Shown: positions 54,525 to 63,674 of the stretch, in pieces | Layout: each line of letters begins with the position of its first letter | Numbering within the stretch: the stretch's first letter is position 1 | NCBI RefSeq assembly: GCF_000403645.1 | Contig: NC_021313.1 | Coordinates: forward strand, 1,321,014-1,385,013 | Length of the DNA stretch: 64,000 nucleotides | Origin: Salinarchaeum sp. Harcht-Bsk1 | GTDB lineage: Archaea > Halobacteriota > Halobacteria > Halobacteriales > Salinarchaeaceae | Direction: 5' to 3' | Translations under genes and position numbers: made by a program | The notes under the pieces: model-generated | The model's input: the letters and a program-made list of their open reading frames with translations, nothing else | Databases searched by the model: none | What the model was told of the DNA's origin: nothing

Positions 54525-57500
54525 TGGTTGATTCGACCTGGTTTTCGGACCTCCCCGATGAGTTCGAAGAGTCGGTGCGGATCGATCGACAGGATCGATC
54601 GGAGGAGTCATTCAGACACCGCACGCAGGCGATCGAATCGTACCACGTCACTTCGGATTCCCAAGCGTTCCTCGAAGACGTCGTCGAGCGGACGCTCGAC
54701 GAAGCGGAGGACATGCGCACCGGGTCGAACTACTGGCTCTACGGCTACTACGGAAGCGGAAAGAGCCACCTGCTGACAGTGCTCGAGGGGCTGATGGATT
54801 CTTCCTGGGTAGCTGGCCAGTACGAGGAGGTCTGGTCAGACCTCGTTCCAGCTGCTGCCGAGGGAAGGAATCTCGAGACGCTCCGTGAACGGTGGGAAGA
54901 CGTACACGCGGACTATCACGTGATTCCGGTTTCAGTGAACCTCCTCAAGTACCAGGGACAGAAGAAACGCAGCTTCAGCGAGATCGTGCTGCGCCACGCC
55001 CACCAACACCCGACACTCACTGGCGTGGATAACGGGATTTCCACCGGGTTGTCGGCGCAGCTCGGCGTCGCCTATTTCGAAGATTGGTATCGAACGACCC
55101 CAGCCTGGGACGACCGCCAAGCGCTCGCTGCCGACGTTGTTGAGGAGGTCGTCCCCGACACCCCTCGTTACGACTGGCCTGAGGAGCAACTTTGGAAGGA
55201 CATCCAGCAATACAGTGCGCTCTCTGACGTCGTGCTCCCAGCACTCTTCGAAGGAGTGCAGGGAACAAGGGACGGCTATACGGACCTTCAGCCGTCCGAC
55301 ATCGATCCGAACGAGGTGGTGAGCCGGCTCGAATCGCTACGGCAAGAACGCGAGGAGACGATGGGAACGCCGGTCAAGCTCGTACTGCTGCTTGACGAGG
55401 TGAGTCTCTTCATCGGCACCGACTTTGAGCGGTTGACCGAACTCCAGACGCTCGCCGAAAACGTCGACGACATCGGTGACGGGAACATCCAACTCGTGGC
55501 GACGGCCCAGGCGAAGATCGAGGACGTCCAACCGAAGTTCGCCGCCCACGGTGCCGACTTCAGCATCGTCAAAGACCGGTTCCCCCACCGATACCAGCTG
55601 CCGAGCAAACACGTCGGCGACATCGCCAAAAGACGGCTGTTCGCCAAGTCCGAAACCGGGGAGGCAAGCGTTAGACAGGTCCTCGACGAAGCGGACGTGA
55701 AGCCCGGCGAATCGCTCGTCTACAACGATATCAGGCAGAATACGAAACCGCCCCTGGACGAGATCGACGAGGAGGCACTCGTCGAGTATTACCCGTTCCT
55801 CCCATATCACGCCCCACTGTTCCTGGAGATCCTGTTCAACCTCCGACGAGAGGCGAACGACCCGGCCAAATCCATCTTCTCGGGAACGGCGCGGGCAATC
55901 CTCGCACTCATGCACGGATTGCTCGAAGAGTGGATCGAAGAAGGAGAGGACGATACGATCGTCACCCTCGTCGATTTCTTCGACCTGATCGAGCCCGAGC
56001 TTCGCGAGATTCTCTCCTCGGATATGCGAGTGATCGAAGGGAGCAACCCGTCGCCGGACGCAGAAGACGGTTCACACGCCGCTTCCACCGGCGAGATTGC
56101 CACCAGTATCGTTGCAGAAGTAAACGACACGGAGAGAGAGATCCGGGAATTCGACCTGAAAGTCGCAAAAGCCGTCCTGTTGCTCCGACAGGTAAACGAG
56201 ATCGTTCCGCTGAACGAGGGGAACATCGCGGTAGCTGTGATGTCCGACCTGAACGGACGGTCCTGGATCAGCACCACTAATCGGGTCGAGGACTCGCTGG
56301 ATCGGCTCGAGAAGTACATCCGGCCAACGGAGGATGGAAGCAGTCCCAGATATCGATTCGCCACCCAGGAAGAGCGGCTGATCTACCACGATGCCGAGGA
56401 AAACGAGGCGAACCCGAACTGGGACGAGATCGTCGAGGCGCTCGACGAGCACCTCTGGGCGGACATCGCCCGAGAGCTTTCGCTGCCGGATTCGGCTCCG
56501 TATAAAGAGTCCGGAGCAGAGTATCCGGTCTCGTACCACTTCGAAGTGGATGGAGTGGCGTTTTCGACGTCGCAGACTGCGGATGGTGGATTGGACGTCG
56601 ATATCGCCATCCACGGGATCCGCCCGGACGTGACAACCGACCAGGATGATCCAGACGTCCTGCATTGGGAGATCGATTCGGACGGCCTCCAGGATCTCCG
56701 CGAGAGCATCGTCGACTGGTGGGCACTGCGAAACGCGATAGCGTCCCATGACGTCCCGCCAGCCGTAGAACAGGACCTCGACCGACGGAGTGCGTCGGTC
56801 CGAAGTAAGCTCGTCAGTGCGATGTCGGGCGGATCGTACTCCGTCAACGATCGAACGGATATTTCAGGGCTCAGTACGGCGGTACAGGAAACGGTCGACG
56901 TATCGTATCCAGACGATTTCCACCCGATGCTCCTCCAGGTCGACGAGAGCCGGTTGCGAGAGCTTCGGGAACTGGACAGCGATGCGGTGCTTCCTCAGTG
57001 GGCCGAAGCGATCCAGGTACCCACCGCCGATCACGGTGGTGACGACCGAAACCAGACGATTCGACGGAACGTGATGTCGTTGACCGGGCGGCAGTTGCAC
57101 GGGCGAGACGAAGGGCTCACGCTCGAGACGATTCTCGACGGGATCGTCGAGAAGAAGCCGTTCTATAGCGACGCCCGGCCGGCGCTGTGTGCGATCATCT
57201 GGGGCCTCTGCAGGCGAGGGCGACTCGTCGCTGTCGACGAAGCCGGTAACACCCTCGACGACGAGGCAGTGCTCGATATCGACACAACTGCCACCACTCG
57301 ACTCCAACTTCTGTCCAGCGATCAACTCGGCAACCTCCTCGAAACTGGCGGATTCAAGGAGACGACTGACACCGTCGCCGAGGGGCTGATTAATCTTCAG
57401 GAGGAAAATCGTCGGATTCACTCGACGCTCCGGGGACTCCACGAGGACGTTACGCTGATTGCTGAAACCGATGTGCGCGCCGACGAGGTCGGAGCATTAC

Positions 57501-58318
57501 TCGACGCGTTCGCCGACGAACTCGCCGAGCGGATGGAGGACACGAAGGGACGCATCGCCGTCGTGAAATCACAGAGCGGCGACCTCGAGGGCGTGATCGA
57601 AGGCACGAACGAGGTTGGAGAGTGGCTCAGCGACGTTACCGACGTGTGGAACCGGCGGCTGTCGCAACTCCAGCAGCTCGACGCCGTCCTGACGATCGGG
57701 GATCGCGACTTCGAGTGGATCGACGACGATGCCCAACGGGCGATCGAGACGCGATCGGAGTCTGTAGCGAGCTACGACGGCGAATGGTGGACTGCCGAGG
57801 GGTGGAAAACGTTCTCGGAGCAGTTGGTTCCGGATCTCGCACCCGAACTCGGTCGGGCATGGCAGGAGTTCGTCGACCAAGGAGATATCGATGCACTCGT
57901 CGAACGGATCGACGACAATCCGTGGATTCTCCCAGCCACTTCCCTGCCGACGGGCGTCCATGCCTCCTTCGAGCGAACCTACATCACGCCGATGCGCCAG
58001 TTCGTACGCTGGTTCGAGACGCTCGACGAAGCACTCACGACGCTTCCGAGCGATTCCGACGCTGGAGCGTACGTCGAAATCGCCGACGACACAATGGCGC
58101 TGGAACCGATGGCCGACGCATTCGACGACGGACCAGAGGATCTCGCGGCGAAACTCGACGGTCTATCGGCGATCGTCGGTGAGCGAACGCCGGACGACGT
58201 CGATCAGATCGGCATCGTGCCCTCGGATCGAGACAAGCTCCAGCGGAGACTGGAACGACTCGCCGAGGACGGTGACCTCGACGTCGAGGACAGCGGCCAA
58301 GGGGTGATCATTCGATGA
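54524..58318 (+). CDS. brxC: BrxC/PglY-type AAA+ ATPase (first copy)
   Basis: A 1264-residue ATPase of BREX. Walker A YGYYGSGKSHLL is near residue 73 and Walker B VLLLDEVSLFIG near 287; the sensor region LVATAQAKIEDV lies near residue 325. HAPLFLEILFNLRREANDP marks the end of the motor part, and long helical regions follow. The N-terminal block (HRTQAIESYHVTSDSQAFLEDVVERTL) is like PglY. It couples ATP to phage DNA recognition or blocking without cutting. It overlaps brxA by one base and the brxB gene by 4 bp. Type 5 BREX is defined by two such ATPases; the second is at 58935. Confidence 0.88.
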   Translation: MVDSTWFSDLPDEFEESVRIDRQDRSEESFRHRTQAIESYHVTSDSQAFLEDVVERTLDEAEDMRTGSNYWLYGYYGSGKSHLLTVLEGLMDSSWVAGQYEEVWSDLVPAAAEGRNLETLRERWEDVHADYHVIPVSVNLLKYQGQKKRSFSEIVLRHAHQHPTLTGVDNGISTGLSAQLGVAYFEDWYRTTPAWDDRQALAADVVEEVVPDTPRYDWPEEQLWKDIQQYSALSDVVLPALFEGVQGTRDGYTDLQPSDIDPNEVVSRLESLRQEREETMGTPVKLVLLLDEVSLFIGTDFERLTELQTLAENVDDIGDGNIQLVATAQAKIEDVQPKFAAHGADFSIVKDRFPHRYQLPSKHVGDIAKRRLFAKSETGEASVRQVLDEADVKPGESLVYNDIRQNTKPPLDEIDEEALVEYYPFLPYHAPLFLEILFNLRREANDPAKSIFSGTARAILALMHGLLEEWIEEGEDDTIVTLVDFFDLIEPELREILSSDMRVIEGSNPSPDAEDGSHAASTGEIATSIVAEVNDTEREIREFDLKVAKAVLLLRQVNEIVPLNEGNIAVAVMSDLNGRSWISTTNRVEDSLDRLEKYIRPTEDGSSPRYRFATQEERLIYHDAEENEANPNWDEIVEALDEHLWADIARELSLPDSAPYKESGAEYPVSYHFEVDGVAFSTSQTADGGLDVDIAIHGIRPDVTTDQDDPDVLHWEIDSDGLQDLRESIVDWWALRNAIASHDVPPAVEQDLDRRSASVRSKLVSAMSGGSYSVNDRTDISGLSTAVQETVDVSYPDDFHPMLLQVDESRLRELRELDSDAVLPQWAEAIQVPTADHGGDDRNQTIRRNVMSLTGRQLHGRDEGLTLETILDGIVEKKPFYSDARPALCAIIWGLCRRGRLVAVDEAGNTLDDEAVLDIDTTATTRLQLLSSDQLGNLLETGGFKETTDTVAEGLINLQEENRRIHSTLRGLHEDVTLIAETDVRADEVGALLDAFADELAERMEDTKGRIAVVKSQSGDLEGVIEGTNEVGEWLSDVTDVWNRRLSQLQQLDAVLTIGDRDFEWIDDDAQRAIETRSESVASYDGEWWTAEGWKTFSEQLVPDLAPELGRAWQEFVDQGDIDALVERIDDNPWILPATSLPTGVHASFERTYITPMRQFVRWFETLDEALTTLPSDSDAGAYVEIADDTMALEPMADAFDDGPEDLAAKLDGLSAIVGERTPDDVDQIGIVPSDRDKLQRRLERLAEDGDLDVEDSGQGVIIR

Positions 58319-58938
58319 GCGACAGCAGTTCCTCGCCGTTGCGAGCGTTCAAGGACCGGCTCTGTACGTTCGCCGAGGGGCAGCACGGGATCCGGAATCC
58401 GTTCGTGATCGTTGCCGTCGATCCCCCGGTCGAACACCGCACGACGAAGCGGCTCGAAGAGTGGGCAACTGGCGGATCAGAAGCGCCCGCGATTCCCGAC
58501 GAGGTCACCGTCCAGCCGATCTGGCTCGACGAGTTGCTCCCCCGCACCGACGTATACAACCTGCTCGTCGACCTCGGCGAGTCACTGACCGAGCTCGAGG
58601 GCGACGCTTCTGCGGGCGAGCGAATCACGGAGACGATGCAGGATCAACTCGCCACCGAACTCGTCGAGGAAATGATCGAGGAAGAGCTATCAGAGGAGCA
58701 GCTCACGAGTCAGCAACACGTGGTACTCTTGCTCAATCTCGGGAGCCTCTACCCGTTCACGCGAGCGTCGGAACTCCTCGACGAACTCGATCGCCGGAAC
58801 GTGAAATCCACCATCGGAATTCCGTTCCCGGGCGACGTCATCGGCGGGAAGCTCAGTTTCTTCGGAGGAGACTCCCGTCACTACTACCCGGCGCATCAGA
58901 TCGATCGGCCGATCACGGAGGTGCATCTCCAGCAATGA
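58315..58938 (+). CDS. brxB: BrxB-like (DUF1788) BREX protein
   Basis: A 207-residue protein. VVLLLNLGSLYPFTRASELLDELDRR and IGIPFPGDVIGGKLSFFGGDSRHYYPAHQI match DUF1788, whose C-terminal half reads LxxxGSLYPFxRxSxLLxxL...PG...LxF......YYRA. Its biochemical role is unknown, but it is needed for defence in type 1 BREX. It overlaps both flanking ATPase genes by 4 bp (ATGA), so the four genes are tightly co-translated. It sits between the two brxC copies, unlike type 1 where brxB precedes a single brxC. Confidence 0.82.
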   Translation: MSDSSSSPLRAFKDRLCTFAEGQHGIRNPFVIVAVDPPVEHRTTKRLEEWATGGSEAPAIPDEVTVQPIWLDELLPRTDVYNLLVDLGESLTELEGDASAGERITETMQDQLATELVEEMIEEELSEEQLTSQQHVVLLLNLGSLYPFTRASELLDELDRRNVKSTIGIPFPGDVIGGKLSFFGGDSRHYYPAHQIDRPITEVHLQQ

Positions 58939-61900
58939 CGATCGCCGATCTCTTCGAACGCGACCCTACGAGACAGCTCGAGGAAGTCCAGAAGATCAAC
59001 GCCAGCGAGCAGGCGGAGACTGACGTCGCGGAGTTCCACCAGACGGAGAGCGCAGAGCAAGTCCTCAGCGAACTCGGCGATACGATCGAGACCCATCCCG
59101 GTGAAGCGGCACGGTTCCTGTACATTCACGCGACGTTCGGATCGGGGAAGACGCACCTGTTGAAACTCGTCGGACTCCTCACGGACGATCAGTCCGATTA
59201 CGCGTACCTGGGTGACCGTCTCGCCGATCAGTGGGGCGGATTCCACGCGCTGCAGCAATCAATCGGTGCGTCACACGTGGATCGGCTCGTCCCCGTGTTC
59301 CTGAATCTCTTGGACCGTGACGCCTCCAAGGAACCCCCGCTACCGTTCCTAATCTTCGAGGCGATCGGCCGGGAGCTTGGGTATCCCACGGATCCGAACT
59401 GGCTGCTCGAGTGGGCCTGGACCGTCGATATGGAGTACGACGGCGTCTGGGAAGCGCTCCAGGCCGGCGAGCACGATAGGCAGACCTTCGAGGACGTTCT
59501 CGAGGAGCGCGCCTCGTTACGGAAATGGCTATACGAAGCGGTGCCGGCATTGGCGGAAACGGACGGCACTGACCTCGATTCAGTTGCCGGCGTGAAGGAC
59601 TCGATCGAGCGAGCGGTAGCCGAGGTCGATCCGGAGTCGTTCGATCCCGACGAACTGGTCTCACGCGTCCAAACCGCCACCGAGGCATTGAACGACGACG
59701 GTTCGCGGACCGAGTTGCTCCTCGGGCTCGACGAAGTTGCGCTGTTCGTCGGTGACAGCAGCCATCGATACAGGGAGTTCGAGGAGACGATGGAGGCCCT
59801 GCAGCGTGGGCCGAATCCGGTGGTCGTCTCGACCGGACAGTACTCGCTCCCGATCACGCGAGAGAGTCTCATCGGAGAACCGCCAACCGATCACTGGACG
59901 TACAAGCAAGTCGAGCTCGAGGGCGCGGACACCGAGATCATCGTCCGGAAACGATGGCTCCGGAAGTCCGAAGACGGAGGAGACAGCGTCGAAACGCTGC
60001 TGTCTGATCTCTCCGACTTGTCCCTCGACACGTACTCGTCAGTGGCGAGCATGGACCCCGATCCGATCGAGTCCTACCCGTTCCGCGAGTACGACCTGAC
60101 CTTGCTTCGGGCGGTGATGCAGGAGCTGATCACGCAGGGCCGTTCGACGGACCGGGAGTACATCCAGGGGCGTGCGCTGCTCGTGCTGGTCAGATCGCTG
60201 TTCACGACGTTCGACTGGGCTTCCCGGGAACCCGGGGCGCTCGTCACGTGGGACGTCCTGTTCGATTTGCTGGTCGAGGAGACCACCTACCTCCCGCTGT
60301 GGGTCCAGGAGATGATCGACAACACCCTGGTTCCCACTTTCGACGGGGACGAGGATGCCTGGGAAGTCAGACTCGCGAAGGCCCTCTACCTGCTGAATCA
60401 GACGCCAGCGGTTCCGGCGACGCCCGAGAACCTCGGCCGGCTGCTGGTCGACGACGTCACGGCCGACGTCGAGGCGGTCGTCGAACGTGCCGAGTCGGGA
60501 CTCCAGACGCTCGTCGACAAACAGAAGGTCCTGACCGAGACGAACGACGAGGGCGACGAGGTCTACACGCTCGTCTCAGAAGAACAGGAGAGCGTTCTCA
60601 GCCGGGCACAGGACAAAGCTGCACAGATCTCCCCACACCAGCTATCTGCGTGGCTGGAAACCCGGCTCCGAGAGAACGACTCGTTCCTCCGGAGAGAGGG
60701 CACCCGCCACGAGACCGACGTCGGCGACGAGCGACTGGTTCCGCTCCGATACGAGTACTCGATCCTCGAGCCCGTGGACAGAGCGCCGTCGCCGGAGTAC
60801 GACGCGATCCAGGTTCGCGTCCTCGCCGACGAGGGCGAGACCGTCTCCGACCAGGTCTCGACGTGGCGGGACGTGAACGACGGGCGCGACGGAGGCGAGC
60901 ACGTCCTCGTCACGATGGACGTCGCCAGCACGATGCTCGAGCGGATTCAGAACGTCATCGGGATGGGACAGGTCCTCGACGAGGAGACCGAGTCCCACGA
61001 GGAGCTCGAGCGGGAGCACCGCACCGACAAGCGCCGTCTCGAGGCGGACGTGACCGAGGTGCTGGAGGAGGCCACCGTCCACACGATCGAAGGCGAGCGA
61101 GGGCAACGTGATAGCGTCCTCGAAACCGTCGTCGCGGAGCAGGTGGAGGAGGTCTTCGGCTCGTCTCGCCGGACGCTCTCCAGGCCACTTGCTGAGGTCG
61201 ACGATGCGAAAGCGATGGCGTCCTTCTTCCGAGGGAGCGGCGAGTGGCCACTATCGAACGCGGACGCCGCGACCCTCGGCGTGGATACTGCCAATGGGGC
61301 CGTCGCCGAGACCGGCTGGTGTGCGGAATTCATCGAGAACTACGAGGGCCAACAGGCTGTGGACGTCGAGACGCTCCTCCAGCAGACCAGAACCGCTAAC
61401 GGTGCCTATCGCGGATCGCCGCGGGAATCGATCGCCGCCCTGCTGATCACGCTCGCGACCTCGAACGAGGACGTCGTCCTCAAGCAGGATACGGACCAAT
61501 TGAGCGATCCAGCTGCCATCGGCCGCCAGGTGAGGACGAAAGGGGGATTGACGTCCCTGACGGTTCGCTTCGAGCCGATTATCCCGCCCAAAAAGGTCCG
61601 AGAGTTCGTCACGACCGTCCAGGGATCGGGACCGGACGGCGACGGGCCCGACGAGTGGCTGCACGAACTCGCTGGGTGGGCCGACGCGAACAGCGCCTCG
61701 ATCAAGCGCACTCTCAAGGACGTTTCTCGGGAGTTCGACGCGTCGATGGATACGTTCGAATCGCTGATCGAGCCCGCGCTCACCGGTGGAGAACTCTCGA
61801 TGTCCGCCTTCGGGAGCGAGTCGCTACTCGACGACGCGATCGAGGAGGCCGAGACCTTCGCGACAGCGCGGGAACTCTTCGAATCGGACGAGGGCGAGAC

Positions 61901-62765
61901 GCCGCTCTGGGAACAGTTCACCGAGGAGTTGGAGGTGATGACGTCGCTGTACCCAGACTCGTCGACCACCGACAGCATGCAAGCGACGGCAGCGAGCGAG
62001 ACCGTCCCGAGCGTCTCCACCGTCGAGTCGCGCCTCGATGAGGCGAGATCTCATCGCGTCGAAGCGGTCGCAGCACAGTTCCGGCGGATCACCGGCACGA
62101 CCACTGACGCAGCTACTCCAGCCGGTGCCTGTAACGAACTGATGGAGTGGCTGGGGTCGAACGAGGAGCGCGTTCGGAGCATCCTCGAAGCTGCAGCGGA
62201 CGAATTCGAGGCGGCCACGCTGGCCGATCTCGAGACGCTCTTCGAAGCGGTCTGGGAGGGAAAAGCAGTGACGGAAGCTACAATCGTCGACGCGACCGCG
62301 GTTCAGCAGGTGGAAACCTACGAACGGCTGCGTCAATTGCTCGACGACGCGGACGGTCAGAGCCTCTGGTCGCAGTTACAGGATGCCGGTGACCACCTGC
62401 GGTCGGACCATCCTGATTCGCCGACGACGGACGCCGTCGAGACCGCACTCGACTCCTCCCGACCGCCGACCGAGCGACGCGTTCGCCAGCTCCTCGAGCG
62501 TGCCGAGGATCCCAGACCGCCTCGTCCGGATGACGACGACTGGGCAGCGCTGCTCCGGATCACCGAGGAGCTCCGGCAGAATCACCCGGCCGCGGAGATC
62601 ACTGACGAGGTGACTGCGGCCGTCGACGGTAACGAGCGGCCTGACGCGGAGCGCGTCACGGAACTGCTGGAAGGGGCTCGGCCGGTTCTGGAGCGGATTA
62701 ACCGTGTCACAGAGCGCCTCGACGAGCTCGAAGATGGAAGTATCGTGCTTATCGAGGACCGGTAA
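58935..62765 (+). CDS. brxC: BrxC/PglY-type AAA+ ATPase (second copy)
   Basis: A 1276-residue second ATPase. Walker A ATFGSGKTHLLKL is near residue 65, Walker B LLLGLDEVALFVG near 260, and VVVSTGQYSLPIT in the sensor position near 298. The N-terminus (MTIADLFERDPTRQLEEVQKINASEQ) fits BrxC better than PglY. The C-terminal 450 residues are helical with three similar repeats (WEQF/LWSQL-xx-L...YPDSSTTD / HPDSPTTD / HPAAEITD; near residues 995, 1150 and 1215), an internal repeat worth noting. It overlaps brxB by 4 bp. With the first copy it may form a hetero-oligomer. Confidence 0.87.
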   Translation: MTIADLFERDPTRQLEEVQKINASEQAETDVAEFHQTESAEQVLSELGDTIETHPGEAARFLYIHATFGSGKTHLLKLVGLLTDDQSDYAYLGDRLADQWGGFHALQQSIGASHVDRLVPVFLNLLDRDASKEPPLPFLIFEAIGRELGYPTDPNWLLEWAWTVDMEYDGVWEALQAGEHDRQTFEDVLEERASLRKWLYEAVPALAETDGTDLDSVAGVKDSIERAVAEVDPESFDPDELVSRVQTATEALNDDGSRTELLLGLDEVALFVGDSSHRYREFEETMEALQRGPNPVVVSTGQYSLPITRESLIGEPPTDHWTYKQVELEGADTEIIVRKRWLRKSEDGGDSVETLLSDLSDLSLDTYSSVASMDPDPIESYPFREYDLTLLRAVMQELITQGRSTDREYIQGRALLVLVRSLFTTFDWASREPGALVTWDVLFDLLVEETTYLPLWVQEMIDNTLVPTFDGDEDAWEVRLAKALYLLNQTPAVPATPENLGRLLVDDVTADVEAVVERAESGLQTLVDKQKVLTETNDEGDEVYTLVSEEQESVLSRAQDKAAQISPHQLSAWLETRLRENDSFLRREGTRHETDVGDERLVPLRYEYSILEPVDRAPSPEYDAIQVRVLADEGETVSDQVSTWRDVNDGRDGGEHVLVTMDVASTMLERIQNVIGMGQVLDEETESHEELEREHRTDKRRLEADVTEVLEEATVHTIEGERGQRDSVLETVVAEQVEEVFGSSRRTLSRPLAEVDDAKAMASFFRGSGEWPLSNADAATLGVDTANGAVAETGWCAEFIENYEGQQAVDVETLLQQTRTANGAYRGSPRESIAALLITLATSNEDVVLKQDTDQLSDPAAIGRQVRTKGGLTSLTVRFEPIIPPKKVREFVTTVQGSGPDGDGPDEWLHELAGWADANSASIKRTLKDVSREFDASMDTFESLIEPALTGGELSMSAFGSESLLDDAIEEAETFATARELFESDEGETPLWEQFTEELEVMTSLYPDSSTTDSMQATAASETVPSVSTVESRLDEARSHRVEAVAAQFRRITGTTTDAATPAGACNELMEWLGSNEERVRSILEAAADEFEAATLADLETLFEAVWEGKAVTEATIVDATAVQQVETYERLRQLLDDADGQSLWSQLQDAGDHLRSDHPDSPTTDAVETALDSSRPPTERRVRQLLERAEDPRPPRPDDDDWAALLRITEELRQNHPAAEITDEVTAAVDGNERPDAERVTELLEGARPVLERINRVTERLDELEDGSIVLIEDR

Positions 62766-62983
62766 CCCAAGGTTCGTTGATTCGGGAAGTGGCTAGGGCA
62801 GTCAGCAACGGCCGAGCATGCGAGGCCGTGTTCGACGCGGCAATTTCGAGAGCGGGGCGGAATTCGAACGAGCCATACAAGAGAAGGTATCTGTCGCGTG
62901 GGACGGAACACGAGTGCCCATCGGCTAGGAGCGTCGGGGACGACGTGAGACACCCGATGGCGAGTGCGTTGCCACCCCGACCG

Positions 62984-63316
62984 CTATGTAACAGCGATGA
63001 GAAAGTTTTTCAGGATATCACAGCCGATCAATACTTTGTGATCCATCCCGCTCCGGTCCCCGATATCCACCTTGGTGTCGAACCGTTTGCCCGCCAGTTC
63101 GATTGAGGTTTGGACGGTATCGCGTTTTTCACTGCCGAGAGCGGAATAGACCTCGCGTTGGCCGAGACGTTCGGCGCCCCCGATCTCTACGATGAGATCG
63201 TAATGAATCGACGTGCTTTCAGATCCACTGTCACACTTTGCCATGACCTCTTTCGTGGCGTAGTCACCGTGGAGTTTGACTTCAGTTAGATGCTCGATCA
63301 CAGGCCGGTCATTCAT
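62984..63316 (-). CDS. Retropepsin-like (RimB/COG4067-type) aspartic protease, minimal form
   Basis: A 110-residue protein. EVMAKCDSGSESTSIHYDLIVEIG parallels the KAKIDTGARTSALH motif of the RimB/COG4067 group, with catalytic-type Asp 29 in D-S-G. RSGMDHKVLIGCDILKNFLI matches the family's LLGR-x-x-L end. It would work as a dimer, like retropepsins. It is encoded on the opposite strand between brxC2 and pglX, breaking the BREX operon. An AT-rich block at 63341-63367 provides its promoter. I know of no standard BREX member of this kind, so it is an accessory gene or a passenger. AAA+ or Lon-type proteases are known in BREX (BrxL), aspartic ones are not, as far as I recall. Confidence 0.65.
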   Translation of the reverse strand: MNDRPVIEHLTEVKLHGDYATKEVMAKCDSGSESTSIHYDLIVEIGGAERLGQREVYSALGSEKRDTVQTSIELAGKRFDTKVDIGDRSGMDHKVLIGCDILKNFLIAVT

Positions 63317-63398
63317 GGAGACAAGCAGCCAGTTTCCCGGTAATGCAAAATATTTTTGTGTTATATTTCAAGTCTCCCAATCTGTATCTTCTCGTCGG

Positions 63399-63650
63399 TC
63401 ATCGCTGGATCACGGCGTAGACCGTGAGTAGATGCTCGTCCGAGTGGCTTTCTGTCGAACACGCGTTACCTCGGTGGCGCGTCCCATCACGATTTCTGGT
63501 GATCGTCACGCACCTGTCGAAGTGCAACCGATCGATGCACCGGTTTCGATCGTCGTGCAGCCAGTATGAGACACCGGACGCGGGAAGCGTATCTCCGCCC
63601 CGTGGTTCGACTTGTGTCTTCTTGCCAATCTTCAAGTGGTCCCTGCGCAT
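63399..63650 (-). CDS. Possible 83-residue protein divergent from pglX
   Basis: ATG at 63650 (MRRDHLKIGKKTQV) opens a frame of 83 residues that ends 82 bp before the protease gene. It is His/Arg/Cys-rich rather than acidic (SHSDEHLLTVYAVIQR at the end), which is odd for a halophile. The larger frame upstream is a shadow of pglX. It may be a real small gene or non-coding DNA between the divergent promoters. Confidence 0.3.
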   Translation of the reverse strand: MRRDHLKIGKKTQVEPRGGDTLPASGVSYWLHDDRNRCIDRLHFDRCVTITRNRDGTRHRGNACSTESHSDEHLLTVYAVIQR

Positions 63651-63674
63651 TTTCGGTCCTATTCCGAGTTTCCA

